Assembly: GCA_015058065.1 (NCBI GenBank)
Contig: SVDB01000004.1
Coordinates: 1-48,318, forward strand
Reading direction: 5' to 3'
Source: Clostridiales bacterium
GTDB taxonomy: Bacteria > Bacillota > Clostridia > Peptostreptococcales > Anaerovoracaceae
Length of the DNA stretch: 48,318 nucleotides
Part shown: piece after piece, positions 9,545-17,945 of the stretch
How the letters are laid out: each line of letters opens with the position of its first letter
Position numbering within the stretch: position 1 is the stretch's first letter
The notes under the pieces: model-generated
Databases searched by the model: none
What the model saw: only the letters and a program-made list of their open reading frames with translations
What the model was told of the DNA's origin: nothing
Translations under genes and position numbers: made by a program

Positions 9545-9599
9545 TTATGATCCTCCTGAATCTTGTTTATGTATGCCGGCGCAGATACGCCGGTATCTT

Positions 9600-10064
9600 T
9601 TATTCGTCGCGGTCCGCCGGAGCGCAGCTCTCGCAGTAATCGCCCAGCATCTTTTTGCGGTTGCCCTCGATGATGTCCTCGAGTGTGATCGAGGAAAGAT
9701 AGTTCTCGATAGCCTTGTCGAGTCCCGCCCAAAGCGGAAGCGTGCTGCATTTCGCGGCTTTCTCGCACTGGACTCCCTCCTGCATGATGCAGTTGACCGG
9801 AGCGAGCGTTCCTTCCGTGAGCAGCAGTATCTCGCTTATGTTGTAATCCTTAGGATCGCGCGCAAGTTTGTATCCTCCGTTTTTGCCCCTGAGGCTGACC
9901 AGCATGCCTCCTTTATTGAGGATGGAGATTATGCTTTCAAGATACTTCATCGAAAGATTCTCTCTTTCGGCGATGTCTGAAAGCGATACATAACCATCGC
10001 CTCCGTTGCGCGCGAGATCAACCATTACAGTCAGAGCATATCTGCCCTTGGTCGATACCATCAT
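9600..10064 (-). CDS. iscR: Rrf2 family transcriptional regulator (IscR-like)
   Basis: 'MMVSTKGRYALTVMVDLARN...YLESIISILNKGGMLVSLRGKNGGYKLAR'; three C-terminal cysteines 'CIMQEGVQCEKAAKCSTL'. Confidence 0.92.
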   Translation of the reverse strand: MMVSTKGRYALTVMVDLARNGGDGYVSLSDIAERENLSMKYLESIISILNKGGMLVSLRGKNGGYKLARDPKDYNISEILLLTEGTLAPVNCIMQEGVQCEKAAKCSTLPLWAGLDKAIENYLSSITLEDIIEGNRKKMLGDYCESCAPADRDE

Positions 10065-10122
10065 GTCCGAAGTCTCCTTTCCGCGGAAACGGTCTCTTGA
10101 TGAGCCGTTTATCGCCAGACAA

Positions 10123-10151
10123 ATCCTACTCTTTTAGTAGGAATATGTCAA
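10123..10151 (-). promoter_or_regulatory. iscR operon promoter with overlapping palindromic operator
   Basis: Minus strand TTGACA(10151-10146)-17 nt-TAGGAT(10128-10123); palindrome CCTACT-N5-AGTAGG at 10125-10141 occupies the spacer and -10. Confidence 0.75.
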
Positions 10152-10295
10152 CAGCATTTTCACATTGTTTTTCCCTTCTTTTTGTGCCCTGTTTAACATT
10201 GCAATTGACATATTCGCTCCATATAATATATTTGGGAAAAAATTGGGACGGCCTTAGTTTCCGTAGCTTTTTCAGAACGGAGGTATCAGTGATTT

Positions 10296-12119
10296 ATGGC
10301 TGTTTTTTATAATGTGATCGCCTTCCTCGGAGGATTGTCGATGTTCCTGTACGGCATGCGTGTCATGGGAGACGGCCTCAAGAGTTCATCGGGCGGAGCG
10401 ATGAAGAACGCGCTCGCCAAGGTGACGAACAAACCTGCGATGGGATTTCTGCTCGGCATGCTCGTTGCATGCATCATACAGAGTTCCACGGCGACCATAG
10501 TTATCACTGTCGGACTTGTCGGCGCGGGTTTTCTCACATTCCACCAATCAGTAGGCATAGTTCTCGGAGCGAACGTCGGTACCGCCATCACGGCGCAGAT
10601 CATCCGTCTCATGGACGTCAGTTCTGGAATGGACAGTCCTCTGTATTTCTTCAAGGCTGACAATCTCGCCCCTCTCGCCCTTGTGATAGGCATCGTGCTG
10701 ATCATGTTTCTGAAGTCGAACTCATACAAGACTGCCGGTCAGGTCTCATGCGGTTTCGGAATACTGTTCATGGGACTCATCTACATGAGCAATGTGGTAT
10801 CGGGTTTCGGAGAGTCCCTGAGCCATCTGCTGACCGCTTTTTCGAACAACTACGCTCTTGGCTTTCTGTCCGGAGTGCTCGTGACCGGCGTGGTGCAGAG
10901 CTCATCCGCGGTAGTCGGTATCATACAGTCCATAGCCAGCTCTGTAGGTGTGACATTCAGCGCGGTTTTCGCGGTCATCATCGGTGTCAACATCGGAGAC
11001 TGCCTTACGACATATCTTGTCAGCCGTATCGGGGCTAAGCCTGTTCAAAGGCGTACGGCTGTCGTACATATCGTGTATAACGTATTCGCTGCTCTCATAT
11101 GCTTCCTGCTCGTGTTCATCGGCAGAAAGACCGGTCTTATCAGTGACGCTCTTTGGACGGCAAACCTCAATTCCGGCGGAGTAGCCAACATCCACGGATG
11201 TTTCAGGCTTATCCCTGCCGTACTGCTTCTGCCGCTGACCGGAGTTTTCGAAAAGATAAGCATCAAAATCGTAAAGGATGAGCCTGTAGATGAAGAAGAC
11301 AAGAGCGCCATCGCCGCTCTGGACGCGCTCGACGAGCACCTCTTCACATCCCCTGCCCTGGCTCTCGACCAGGCTGAAAGAGTCGTCAAGGAAATGAGCG
11401 ACATAGCCGCGCACAACTTCGACGCCGCCGTACACCAGATCTACGATCATGATCCTAAACGGGACGAGAGGATACAGACGCGCGAAGACCTTCTCGACAG
11501 CATGACAGACGCGACGAACAAATACCTGGTATCGCTCTCGCCTAATATCATCAGCGCCGCCGATACACGTTATCAGAACAGGATCATCAAGACCATGATC
11601 TGCTACGAACGTATCGGTGACCTCGCGGTCAACATATCCAACGTGGTCAACAGCCTCCGGGCAGAAAGCACAGGTTTCTCAGAGACAGCCATGGCTGAAC
11701 TGCGCGTCGCCTTTGACGCCATATATGAGATCATGGACATCACATCCCGCGCTTTCAAGACCGGAGATTCCTCCCTGGCCGCTCAGGTAGAGCCGCTCGA
11801 GGAAGTCATCGATGACATGGTCGAGGAACTGAACGCCAGACATGTGTTCAGGATGGTCAACCAGATATGCGATCCTATCAAAGGCATCCATTACCAGTCC
11901 ATCCTGACGAACGTAGAGCACATCTCAGATAAGTGCAGCGATATCGCCGTATATATCATGGAAGGCGACAACACCGAGATCTTCGGTAAAGAGCACTCAT
12001 ATGTGCATGACCTTCATCATTCGAACGACAGCCAGTACACACGCTATTACTCGGAAGACCGTGACAAATACTTCAGGGCACTGGAATCGATCCCAAAGAT
12101 CGATACCCCTTCAGAATAA
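10296..12119 (+). CDS. Na/Pi cotransporter family protein with C-terminal PhoU-like domain
   Basis: 'FLGGLSMFLYGMRVMGDGL', 'QSSTATIVITVGLVGAG', 'QSSSAVVGIIQSIA', cytosolic helical PhoU-like tail. Confidence 0.95.
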   Translation: MAVFYNVIAFLGGLSMFLYGMRVMGDGLKSSSGGAMKNALAKVTNKPAMGFLLGMLVACIIQSSTATIVITVGLVGAGFLTFHQSVGIVLGANVGTAITAQIIRLMDVSSGMDSPLYFFKADNLAPLALVIGIVLIMFLKSNSYKTAGQVSCGFGILFMGLIYMSNVVSGFGESLSHLLTAFSNNYALGFLSGVLVTGVVQSSSAVVGIIQSIASSVGVTFSAVFAVIIGVNIGDCLTTYLVSRIGAKPVQRRTAVVHIVYNVFAALICFLLVFIGRKTGLISDALWTANLNSGGVANIHGCFRLIPAVLLLPLTGVFEKISIKIVKDEPVDEEDKSAIAALDALDEHLFTSPALALDQAERVVKEMSDIAAHNFDAAVHQIYDHDPKRDERIQTREDLLDSMTDATNKYLVSLSPNIISAADTRYQNRIIKTMICYERIGDLAVNISNVVNSLRAESTGFSETAMAELRVAFDAIYEIMDITSRAFKTGDSSLAAQVEPLEEVIDDMVEELNARHVFRMVNQICDPIKGIHYQSILTNVEHISDKCSDIAVYIMEGDNTEIFGKEHSYVHDLHHSNDSQYTRYYSEDRDKYFRALESIPKIDTPSE

Positions 12120-12151
12120 GCTGTCCGGAACGGTAGCGGAATAAAGCAATC

Positions 12152-12189
12152 AAAAACTCCTTCAGGGTATGCACCGCGAAGGAGTTTTT
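12152..12189. terminator. Bidirectional intrinsic terminator
   Basis: AAAAACTCCTTC-agggtatgcaccgc-GAAGGAGTTTTT. Confidence 0.85.
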
Positions 12190-12215
12190 CTTGTCTCAGT
12201 CCGTTCACCCGGCTG

Positions 12216-13127
12216 TCATTCAGTGAAACGCTTCTCGAAGTTTCCGTAGATCTTTGTGCCCTCGTTCACCATCACGAAAGCGTTCGGATCCACGCTCTTG
12301 ATAATATTTATAAGTCCCGGGAGTTCATACTTCGTCACCATAGTAGTGAGCACATATGTATCTTCGTCGGTATAACCTCCTGCACCGTTCCAGTAAGTCA
12401 CGCCCCTTCTGATTTCCTTTATCACCCTGTCGGTGATGCCTCCCTTTTTTGTGAATATCATCACCTGCACGTTCTGGTTCTGCGTATGCTGATAATCGAG
12501 AGCCAGAGCGTTCACCACAGCGAATATCATCGAGTATACGACTATCTGTATGTCGAACAGGAAGAAGCAGACTCCGTAAATGACTGCGTTTATGGCGATC
12601 GATATCTTTCCTACGCTGAAGTTCGGATGGGTCTTTGAAAACGCCACTCCTATGATATCCTGACCTCCTCCTGAAGTACCTCCCTTCAGCACGAGTCCCG
12701 CGCCTGTTCCGGATACAAGACCCCCTACGAGGCAGGCCGTGAGATAGTCATCAAAAAGCGGCTTTTGCGGCACCGGTACCAGCGCCATACAGACAGAGGC
12801 TATACCTATAGAAACTGCTGTCGTGATGCAGAACTCCTTCCCCAGCGCCTTATACGCCAGTAAAAACAGCGGCATGTTGAGTATCCAGTAAATGATACCC
12901 AGATAGTTTATGCCGGGTATCTGAGGCACTTTGAGAACGTCGACAAGCAGCATGCGGAGCAGCATCGATATGCCGGTGAATCCGCTGCTGTACAGATTCA
13001 TCGGTGTGATTATGTAGTTGATCCCGATCGCGAAAAGAAGGTTGCCCCCGATCACGAGGGCCACCCTGTTTATCATATGTTTCTTTTTTCCGGATAATTC
13101 CGGAATCACTCCATGGCTTACTGTCAT
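12216..13127 (-). CDS. YitT family membrane protein (DUF2179 C-terminus)
   Basis: 'ALVIGGNLLFAIGINYIITPMNLYSSGFTGISML...GGTSGGGQDIIG'; ATGA overlap with potD stop favours start at 13127 (ORF track 13148). Confidence 0.9.
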   Translation of the reverse strand: MTVSHGVIPELSGKKKHMINRVALVIGGNLLFAIGINYIITPMNLYSSGFTGISMLLRMLLVDVLKVPQIPGINYLGIIYWILNMPLFLLAYKALGKEFCITTAVSIGIASVCMALVPVPQKPLFDDYLTACLVGGLVSGTGAGLVLKGGTSGGGQDIIGVAFSKTHPNFSVGKISIAINAVIYGVCFFLFDIQIVVYSMIFAVVNALALDYQHTQNQNVQVMIFTKKGGITDRVIKEIRRGVTYWNGAGGYTDEDTYVLTTMVTKYELPGLINIIKSVDPNAFVMVNEGTKIYGNFEKRFTE

Positions 13128-14203
13128 TCCGCCTTTACCTTCTTCCAATAATCACTGTAGAGTTCAGTGGTCGCGGGATCGAGAGTAACAAGAGTCTCGC
13201 AGCGCGAGATGGTGTCTTCGTCCGGGAAGACTGCTTTCTCGTTCAGGTATTCTTCGTCGATAAGCTCAAGAGCAGCCTCATTAGGTGTCGTATAGTATAG
13301 ATAATCGAAGTTTATGGCAGCAACTTCGGCCTTGCACAGGAAGTTGATCCAGGCTTCGGCGTTCTCCTTGTTGACCGCGTTCTTAGGGATGACCCACGAG
13401 TCTATGAAGAACTCTGAGCCTTCTTCAGGTACAACGAATTCGACATCCTCGTTCAGTTCCTTGGTATAGATATATTCACCGTTCCAGACGACGCCCACGG
13501 CCGCTGAGCCGTTCGCGAGCAGATCGCGCGCGGAATCGTTTGCGTATTTGTAGACCAGCGGTTTCTGCTTGATAAGTTCTTCGGCGGCTGCCTTTATCTC
13601 GGCCTCATCCGTTGAGTTAGCGGAATAGCCGAGCTTTTTCAGTCCGATCATGAAAGCGTCGCGGACGCTGTCAGGCATGACGAGACTGTTTGTGAACTGT
13701 TCGTTCCAGAGGTCATCCCATGAATCGATCACCACGTCTCCTGTCATAGTCTTGTTATACAGGATACCCGCTACACCCAGCTGATAAGGCACTGAAAATT
13801 TATTGCCCGGATCGAAGCTCTCGGATTTTTTCATATAGATGTCTGAGATATTCTTTATCTCGGGTATGTTGTCCCAGTTGAGTTCTGCCAGCATATCGTT
13901 GCCGGCCATGCGCTGTATCATGTAATCAGATGTACACACGCAGTCATAGGTCGTAGCGTTGTTTTCGAGAACGGTATACATTTCTTCTGCGGTATCGAAG
14001 TAATCCGGTATCACTCTTATGCCGGTCTCCTCTTCGAACATGTCAAGCAGCATAGGGTCGAAGTAGTCACCGTAACAGTATACGTATACCTCGCCGTTAA
14101 CTCCGCTCCTGCAGCCGCTCATGAAGCCGGCGCACGAAACGATCATAATCAGCGCTGTCATAAGTACAGCAAGCCTTTTAAAGCGTCCTGTCCTCTTTAT
14201 CAT
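13124..14203 (-). CDS. potD: Spermidine/putrescine ABC transporter substrate-binding lipoprotein
   Basis: Lipobox 'CAGFMSGC', 'VYVYCYGDYFDPMLLDMFEEETGIRVIPDYFDTAEEMYTVLE', 'WNGEYIY'. Confidence 0.9.
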   Translation of the reverse strand: MIKRTGRFKRLAVLMTALIMIVSCAGFMSGCRSGVNGEVYVYCYGDYFDPMLLDMFEEETGIRVIPDYFDTAEEMYTVLENNATTYDCVCTSDYMIQRMAGNDMLAELNWDNIPEIKNISDIYMKKSESFDPGNKFSVPYQLGVAGILYNKTMTGDVVIDSWDDLWNEQFTNSLVMPDSVRDAFMIGLKKLGYSANSTDEAEIKAAAEELIKQKPLVYKYANDSARDLLANGSAAVGVVWNGEYIYTKELNEDVEFVVPEEGSEFFIDSWVIPKNAVNKENAEAWINFLCKAEVAAINFDYLYYTTPNEAALELIDEEYLNEKAVFPDEDTISRCETLVTLDPATTELYSDYWKKVKAE

Positions 14204-14326
14204 TTTTTTGTTCTCCTGTAAAGTCCGGTCCTGACCGGAATCGTTATATCAAGACTGTTTGGATTATTATATACTATCCGCTTTGATTATAGATATCTTT
14301 AATTCATTATTATTTGTGTAAAGAAA

Positions 14327-14346
14327 AAGACCGCATATACGGTCTT
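14327..14346 (-). terminator. Terminator of tRNA cluster
   Basis: Minus strand AAGACCG-tatatg-CGGTCTT then TTTTC. Confidence 0.85.
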
Positions 14347-14349
14347 AGT

Positions 14350-14423
<74 letters not shown>

Positions 14424-14460
14424 TTATAGATGAGGGACTCATCAGAGTCCCTCATTTTCC

Positions 14461-14535
14461 TGGCTAGGGTAGTAGGATTCGAACCTACGAATGACGGAAT
14501 CAGAATCCGTTGCCTTACCGCTTGGCTATACCCCA
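14461..14535 (-). tRNA. tRNA-Gln (CTG), CCA encoded
   Basis: Anticodon loop TTCTGAT within ACGGA/TCCGT stem; T loop GGTTCGAATCC. Confidence 0.93.
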
Positions 14536-14584
14536 TCAGCATTTGCTATTTTAGCACATCTTTGTGCTTTGTAAAAGAGAAATT

Positions 14585-14661
14585 TGGGGTGGATGGTGGG
14601 ATTCGAACCCACGAATACTGGAGCCACAACCCAGGGTCTTAACCACTTGACGACACCCACC
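14585..14661 (-). tRNA. tRNA-His (GTG) with G-1:C73
   Basis: Anticodon loop TTGTGGC; discriminator C and extra 5' G as expected for tRNA-His. Confidence 0.96.
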
Positions 14662-14679
14662 ATGCCCTCAGAAAAAAAG

Positions 14680-14756
14680 TGGCGACCGGGAACGGGCTCG
14701 AACCGTCGACCTCCAGCGTGACAGGCTGGCATTCTAACCAGCTGAACTACCCGGCC
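14680..14756 (-). tRNA. tRNA-Asp (GTC)
   Basis: GGCCGGGTAGTTCAGCTGGTTAGAATGCCAGCCTGTCACGCTGGAGGTCGACGGTTCGAGCCCGTTCCCGGTCGCCA. Confidence 0.97.
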
Positions 14757-14761
14757 GCAAA

Positions 14762-14837
14762 TGGTGGGACCAATAGGGCTCGAACCTATGACCCCCTGCT
14801 TGTAAGGCAGGTGCTCTCCCAGCTGAGCTATGATCCC
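14762..14837 (-). tRNA. tRNA-Val (TAC)
   Basis: GGGATCATAGCTCAGCTGGGAGAGCACCTGCCTTACAAGCAGGGGGTCATAGGTTCGAGCCCTATTGGTCCCACCA. Confidence 0.97.
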
Positions 14838-14841
14838 ATGT

Positions 14842-14918
14842 TGGTAGCGGCGACTGGACTTGAACCAGTGACCTTCCGGGTATGAACCGGACGCTCTAGC
14901 CAGCTAAGCTACGCCGCC
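14842..14918 (-). tRNA. tRNA-Met (CAT), elongator type
   Basis: GGCGGCGTAGCTTAGCTGGCTAGAGCGTCCGGTTCATACCCGGAAGGTCACTGGTTCAAGTCCAGTCGCCGCTACCA. Confidence 0.94.
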
Positions 14919-15057
14919 ATATCGCTTGATTCTTTCAATCGCGCTTGATTATAGTAACAAAAGAAAATAGGCTTGTCAACAAATTTCACAAATTTATGTT
15001 ATACTATTGCAGTGCATTGCGCAGCCAAGCGAGAGGCTGCGAGTCTGGAGGTTTATC

Positions 15058-15849
15058 ATGGGTCATCCGGATCCTATAGCGTTCACCATATTCGGAATAG
15101 CTATCAGATGGTACGGCATCCTCATAGCGGCAGGCATGCTGATAGCCGTGCTCTTGTCATGCAAAAGAGCGCCGCGCCATGGTCTGACTGATGAAGATGT
15201 TCTCGATACAGCGCTTCTGATGCTCCCGATAGGAGTGATCGGCGCCAGGCTTTATTATGTACTGTTCAATCTGGACTACTACAAGTCCTTCAGTTCAGTG
15301 ATCGACATCCGCAGCGGCGGTCTGGCCATACACGGAGGTCTGATCTTCGGCGCACTTACTGTTCTGCTCGTATGTAAGCATAAGAAGATCGATACTCTCA
15401 ATATCCTCGATCTTTTCATACCGACTGTCGCTCTTGCCCAGGCCATAGGCAGATGGGGAAACTATTTCAACGGCGAGGCCCACGGCGGTCCTACCGATCT
15501 GCCATGGGGCATACTCGTTGACGGTGAGATGGTCCACCCTACTTTCCTTTATGAGTCGATATGGTGTCTGATACTGTTCTTCGCTCTCAGTTACTTCGAT
15601 AAAAACAAGAGAACTGCTTACGGGCAGACCTTTGCGCTCTATCTGTTATTCTATTCACTTGAGCGCTTCTTCGTTGAAGGTCTGCGCACAGACTCGCTCA
15701 TGATCGGCCCGTTCAGACAGGCTCAGGTCATAAGCGTCTGCGCGGCCGTCTTCGGCATCCTTCTTTACGCTTATTCCTCAAAGAAGAAACTCATCGACCC
15801 TGCAGAAACTTCCGCGGAAGCGGAAGAACCGGAAGATGATCCTGAATAG
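15058..15849 (+). CDS. lgt: Prolipoprotein diacylglyceryl transferase
   Basis: 'RWYGILIAAGMLIAVLL', 'RSGGLAIHGGLI', 'GRWGNYFNGEAHGG'; SD TGGAGG supports ATG at 15058 rather than 15007. Confidence 0.96.
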   Translation: MGHPDPIAFTIFGIAIRWYGILIAAGMLIAVLLSCKRAPRHGLTDEDVLDTALLMLPIGVIGARLYYVLFNLDYYKSFSSVIDIRSGGLAIHGGLIFGALTVLLVCKHKKIDTLNILDLFIPTVALAQAIGRWGNYFNGEAHGGPTDLPWGILVDGEMVHPTFLYESIWCLILFFALSYFDKNKRTAYGQTFALYLLFYSLERFFVEGLRTDSLMIGPFRQAQVISVCAAVFGILLYAYSSKKKLIDPAETSAEAEEPEDDPE

Positions 15850-15887
15850 AAAAAATGAAAGAGACCGCAAGGGGTGCAGTCTCTTTC
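15850..15887 (-). terminator. Intrinsic terminator (minus strand, ychF/sRNA)
   Basis: GAAAGAGAC-tgcaccccttgcg-GTCTCTTTC-ATTTTTT on minus strand. Confidence 0.85.
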
Positions 15888-15933
15888 GAAAAAGGGTATT
15901 GGGACTAGAGATAGAATCGCTTCCGCGATTCCT
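15850..15933 (-). ncRNA. Candidate ~84-nt small RNA with own promoter and intrinsic terminator
   Basis: Minus strand -35 TTGAAA (15968-15963), 17-nt spacer, -10 TATAAT (15945-15940); 5' hairpin GAATCGC-ggaa-GCGATTC; C-rich linker; terminator GAAAGAGAC...GTCTCTTTC-ATTTTTT. Confidence 0.65.
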
Positions 15934-16053
15934 GTATTCATTATAAGGTGCATCTCTGCCTTTTTCAATGAATATGTACTTCAAAAAAACAAGATGCGCA
16001 ACAATAATACAATCTGAACCCTAAAAGCCTGTATTGTCAACCATTTAGCAGCA

Positions 16054-17148
16054 TTAAACGTTGAAAAGGAAGTGCATAACGTCACCGTCCTTGACGACAT
16101 AGTCCTTTCCTTCCGATCTGAGCCAGCCCTTTTCTTTGGCTGCGGATACCTTGCCTCCGACCTCCATCAGCTTGTCATATGAAATGGTCTCCGCCCGTAT
16201 GAATCCCTTTTCGAAATCTGAATGGATCTTTCCGGCCGCCTGTGGAGCGCGGGTCCCGCGCTTTATGGTCCACGCCCTTGTCTCATCCTCACCGGTAGTA
16301 AGGAAGCTTATAAGATCGAGCAGCGAGTACGAAGACTTGATCAGTTTGTCCAGTCCGGACTCTTCTATTCCGAGTTCCTCAAGGAACATCTCTCTTTCCT
16401 CGTCTTCGAGCTCGGCGAGTTCCGCCTCGACTTTAGCGCTGATGACCACGACTTCAGATCCCTCAGCCGCGGCGTGCTCTCTTACAGCGTCAACATATTT
16501 GTTGTCCTCACCGGAAGCGTTGTCTTCCGAAACATTGGCAGCGTAAATGACCGGCTTATATGTCAGAAGATCGAGCGACTTGACGAAAGCCGCTTCTTCT
16601 TCGTCCAGATCTTCGATCTCCCTGGCGCGTCTGCCCTCCGAAAGGATGCCGTAAACACGCTTAAGAAGATCCAGTTCTCCCCTCGCTGACTTATCGGCCT
16701 TCGCCTGCTTTTCGGTCTTCGCCATCCTGCGCTCAAGGACCTCCATGTCGGCTATTATCAGTTCCGTGTCTATGATCCCGATATCATCGACAGGATCTAT
16801 CCTTCCGTCCACATGGACCACATTGTCGTCATCGAAGCATCTGACGACATGGACGATCGCTTCCACTTCTCTGATATGTCCGAGGAATTTATTGCCCAGA
16901 CCTTCGCCCTTTGAAGCGCCCTTGACCAGTCCGGCGATATCGCTGAATTCTATGGTCGTATATATGGTCTTCCGGGAGTTGTACACCTTCGAGAGCGTCG
17001 TAACACGCTCGTCAGGCACTGTGACCACGCCCACGTTCGGCTCTATGGTGCAGAACGGATAGTTCGCGGCCTCTGCCCCTGCCTTTGTTATCGCGTTGAA
17101 AAGTGTGCTTTTACCTACGTTCGGAAGTCCTACTATTCCCAGTTTCAT
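16054..17148 (-). CDS. ychF: Redox-regulated ATPase YchF
   Basis: 'MKLGIVGLPNVGKSTLFNAITKAGAEAANYPFCTIEPNVGVV', TGS-like C-terminus. Confidence 0.98.
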   Translation of the reverse strand: MKLGIVGLPNVGKSTLFNAITKAGAEAANYPFCTIEPNVGVVTVPDERVTTLSKVYNSRKTIYTTIEFSDIAGLVKGASKGEGLGNKFLGHIREVEAIVHVVRCFDDDNVVHVDGRIDPVDDIGIIDTELIIADMEVLERRMAKTEKQAKADKSARGELDLLKRVYGILSEGRRAREIEDLDEEEAAFVKSLDLLTYKPVIYAANVSEDNASGEDNKYVDAVREHAAAEGSEVVVISAKVEAELAELEDEEREMFLEELGIEESGLDKLIKSSYSLLDLISFLTTGEDETRAWTIKRGTRAPQAAGKIHSDFEKGFIRAETISYDKLMEVGGKVSAAKEKGWLRSEGKDYVVKDGDVMHFLFNV

Positions 17149-17202
17149 TTATACATTTATCTCCTTTATATAGTCATTTGAACTGACACGATCTCAGGGC
17201 AG

Positions 17203-17784
17203 CTAGCTTATTTTGGATAATCCGTGCCCGTTATTGAACAGTTTTCCTCTTTTGTACTTGTACTCGGTCATTACTCCGTTATTGATCGACGAGTGAAGTA
17301 TCACTTTTTTGCCCCTTATCTCATAAGTTCCCATATCAAGGTCACTCGCACTGCCGTTCTTGTAAGTGAGACTTGTAAATGTTGAGTCTGTTTCAAACAG
17401 TATGATTTTTTCGAATGAATTTCCCTCATAGGTCCAGGAACCGTCCCATGTGCCTACGATCTTTGACTGTTTGACGGGAATAAGTGAAGCCAGCAATATA
17501 ATGAGGATCAGCACCCCGGCAGCTATCCCTGCTATCAGAATGGTATTCTTTTTATTATCCTTTCTGTTGAACTTATTCGCCGGTTTAGAAAAACCGGCAG
17601 CCGGTGTTGCTGCAGCAGGAAAGGAGTTTCCCGGAACTGACTCTGAAGGAGAGGCCTGCTGAAGTACGGGAACAGCCTGATGCGCACTGAGCAATTCGGC
17701 TTTCTTTTTGTCAAACTCTTCCTGCGTGATCACTCCCATATCCAGGAGTTCCTTAAATTGTTTCAATGATTCAAAATTGTCCAT
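17203..17784 (-). CDS. SHOCT-domain, single-TM protein of unknown function
   Basis: N-term 'LKQFKELLDMGVITQEEFDKKKAELL' SHOCT; TM 'ILIAGIAAGVLILIILLASLI'; small C-terminal domain 'IVGTWDGSWTYEG'. Confidence 0.75.
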   Translation of the reverse strand: MDNFESLKQFKELLDMGVITQEEFDKKKAELLSAHQAVPVLQQASPSESVPGNSFPAAATPAAGFSKPANKFNRKDNKKNTILIAGIAAGVLILIILLASLIPVKQSKIVGTWDGSWTYEGNSFEKIILFETDSTFTSLTYKNGSASDLDMGTYEIRGKKVILHSSINNGVMTEYKYKRGKLFNNGHGLSKIS

Positions 17785-17945
17785 GAATTACTTCCTCTCT
17801 CGATCGTTTTTAAATGCAGGATGGAGACCATTCTGCATATCCTGATATAACTCTCTCTTTGAATCAACTATCATTGAAAGTATATCACACGAATGAAGTC
17901 TTTTGTATCATTGCCAATTCGCGTCTTGTGTGCTAACTTGATTGC

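Noticed and set aside
14430-14885. Plus- and minus-strand ORFs of ~68-70 aa across the tRNA cluster
   Set aside because: They are translations of tRNA genes (e.g. 'GGIRTHEYWSHNPGS'), a common mis-annotation.
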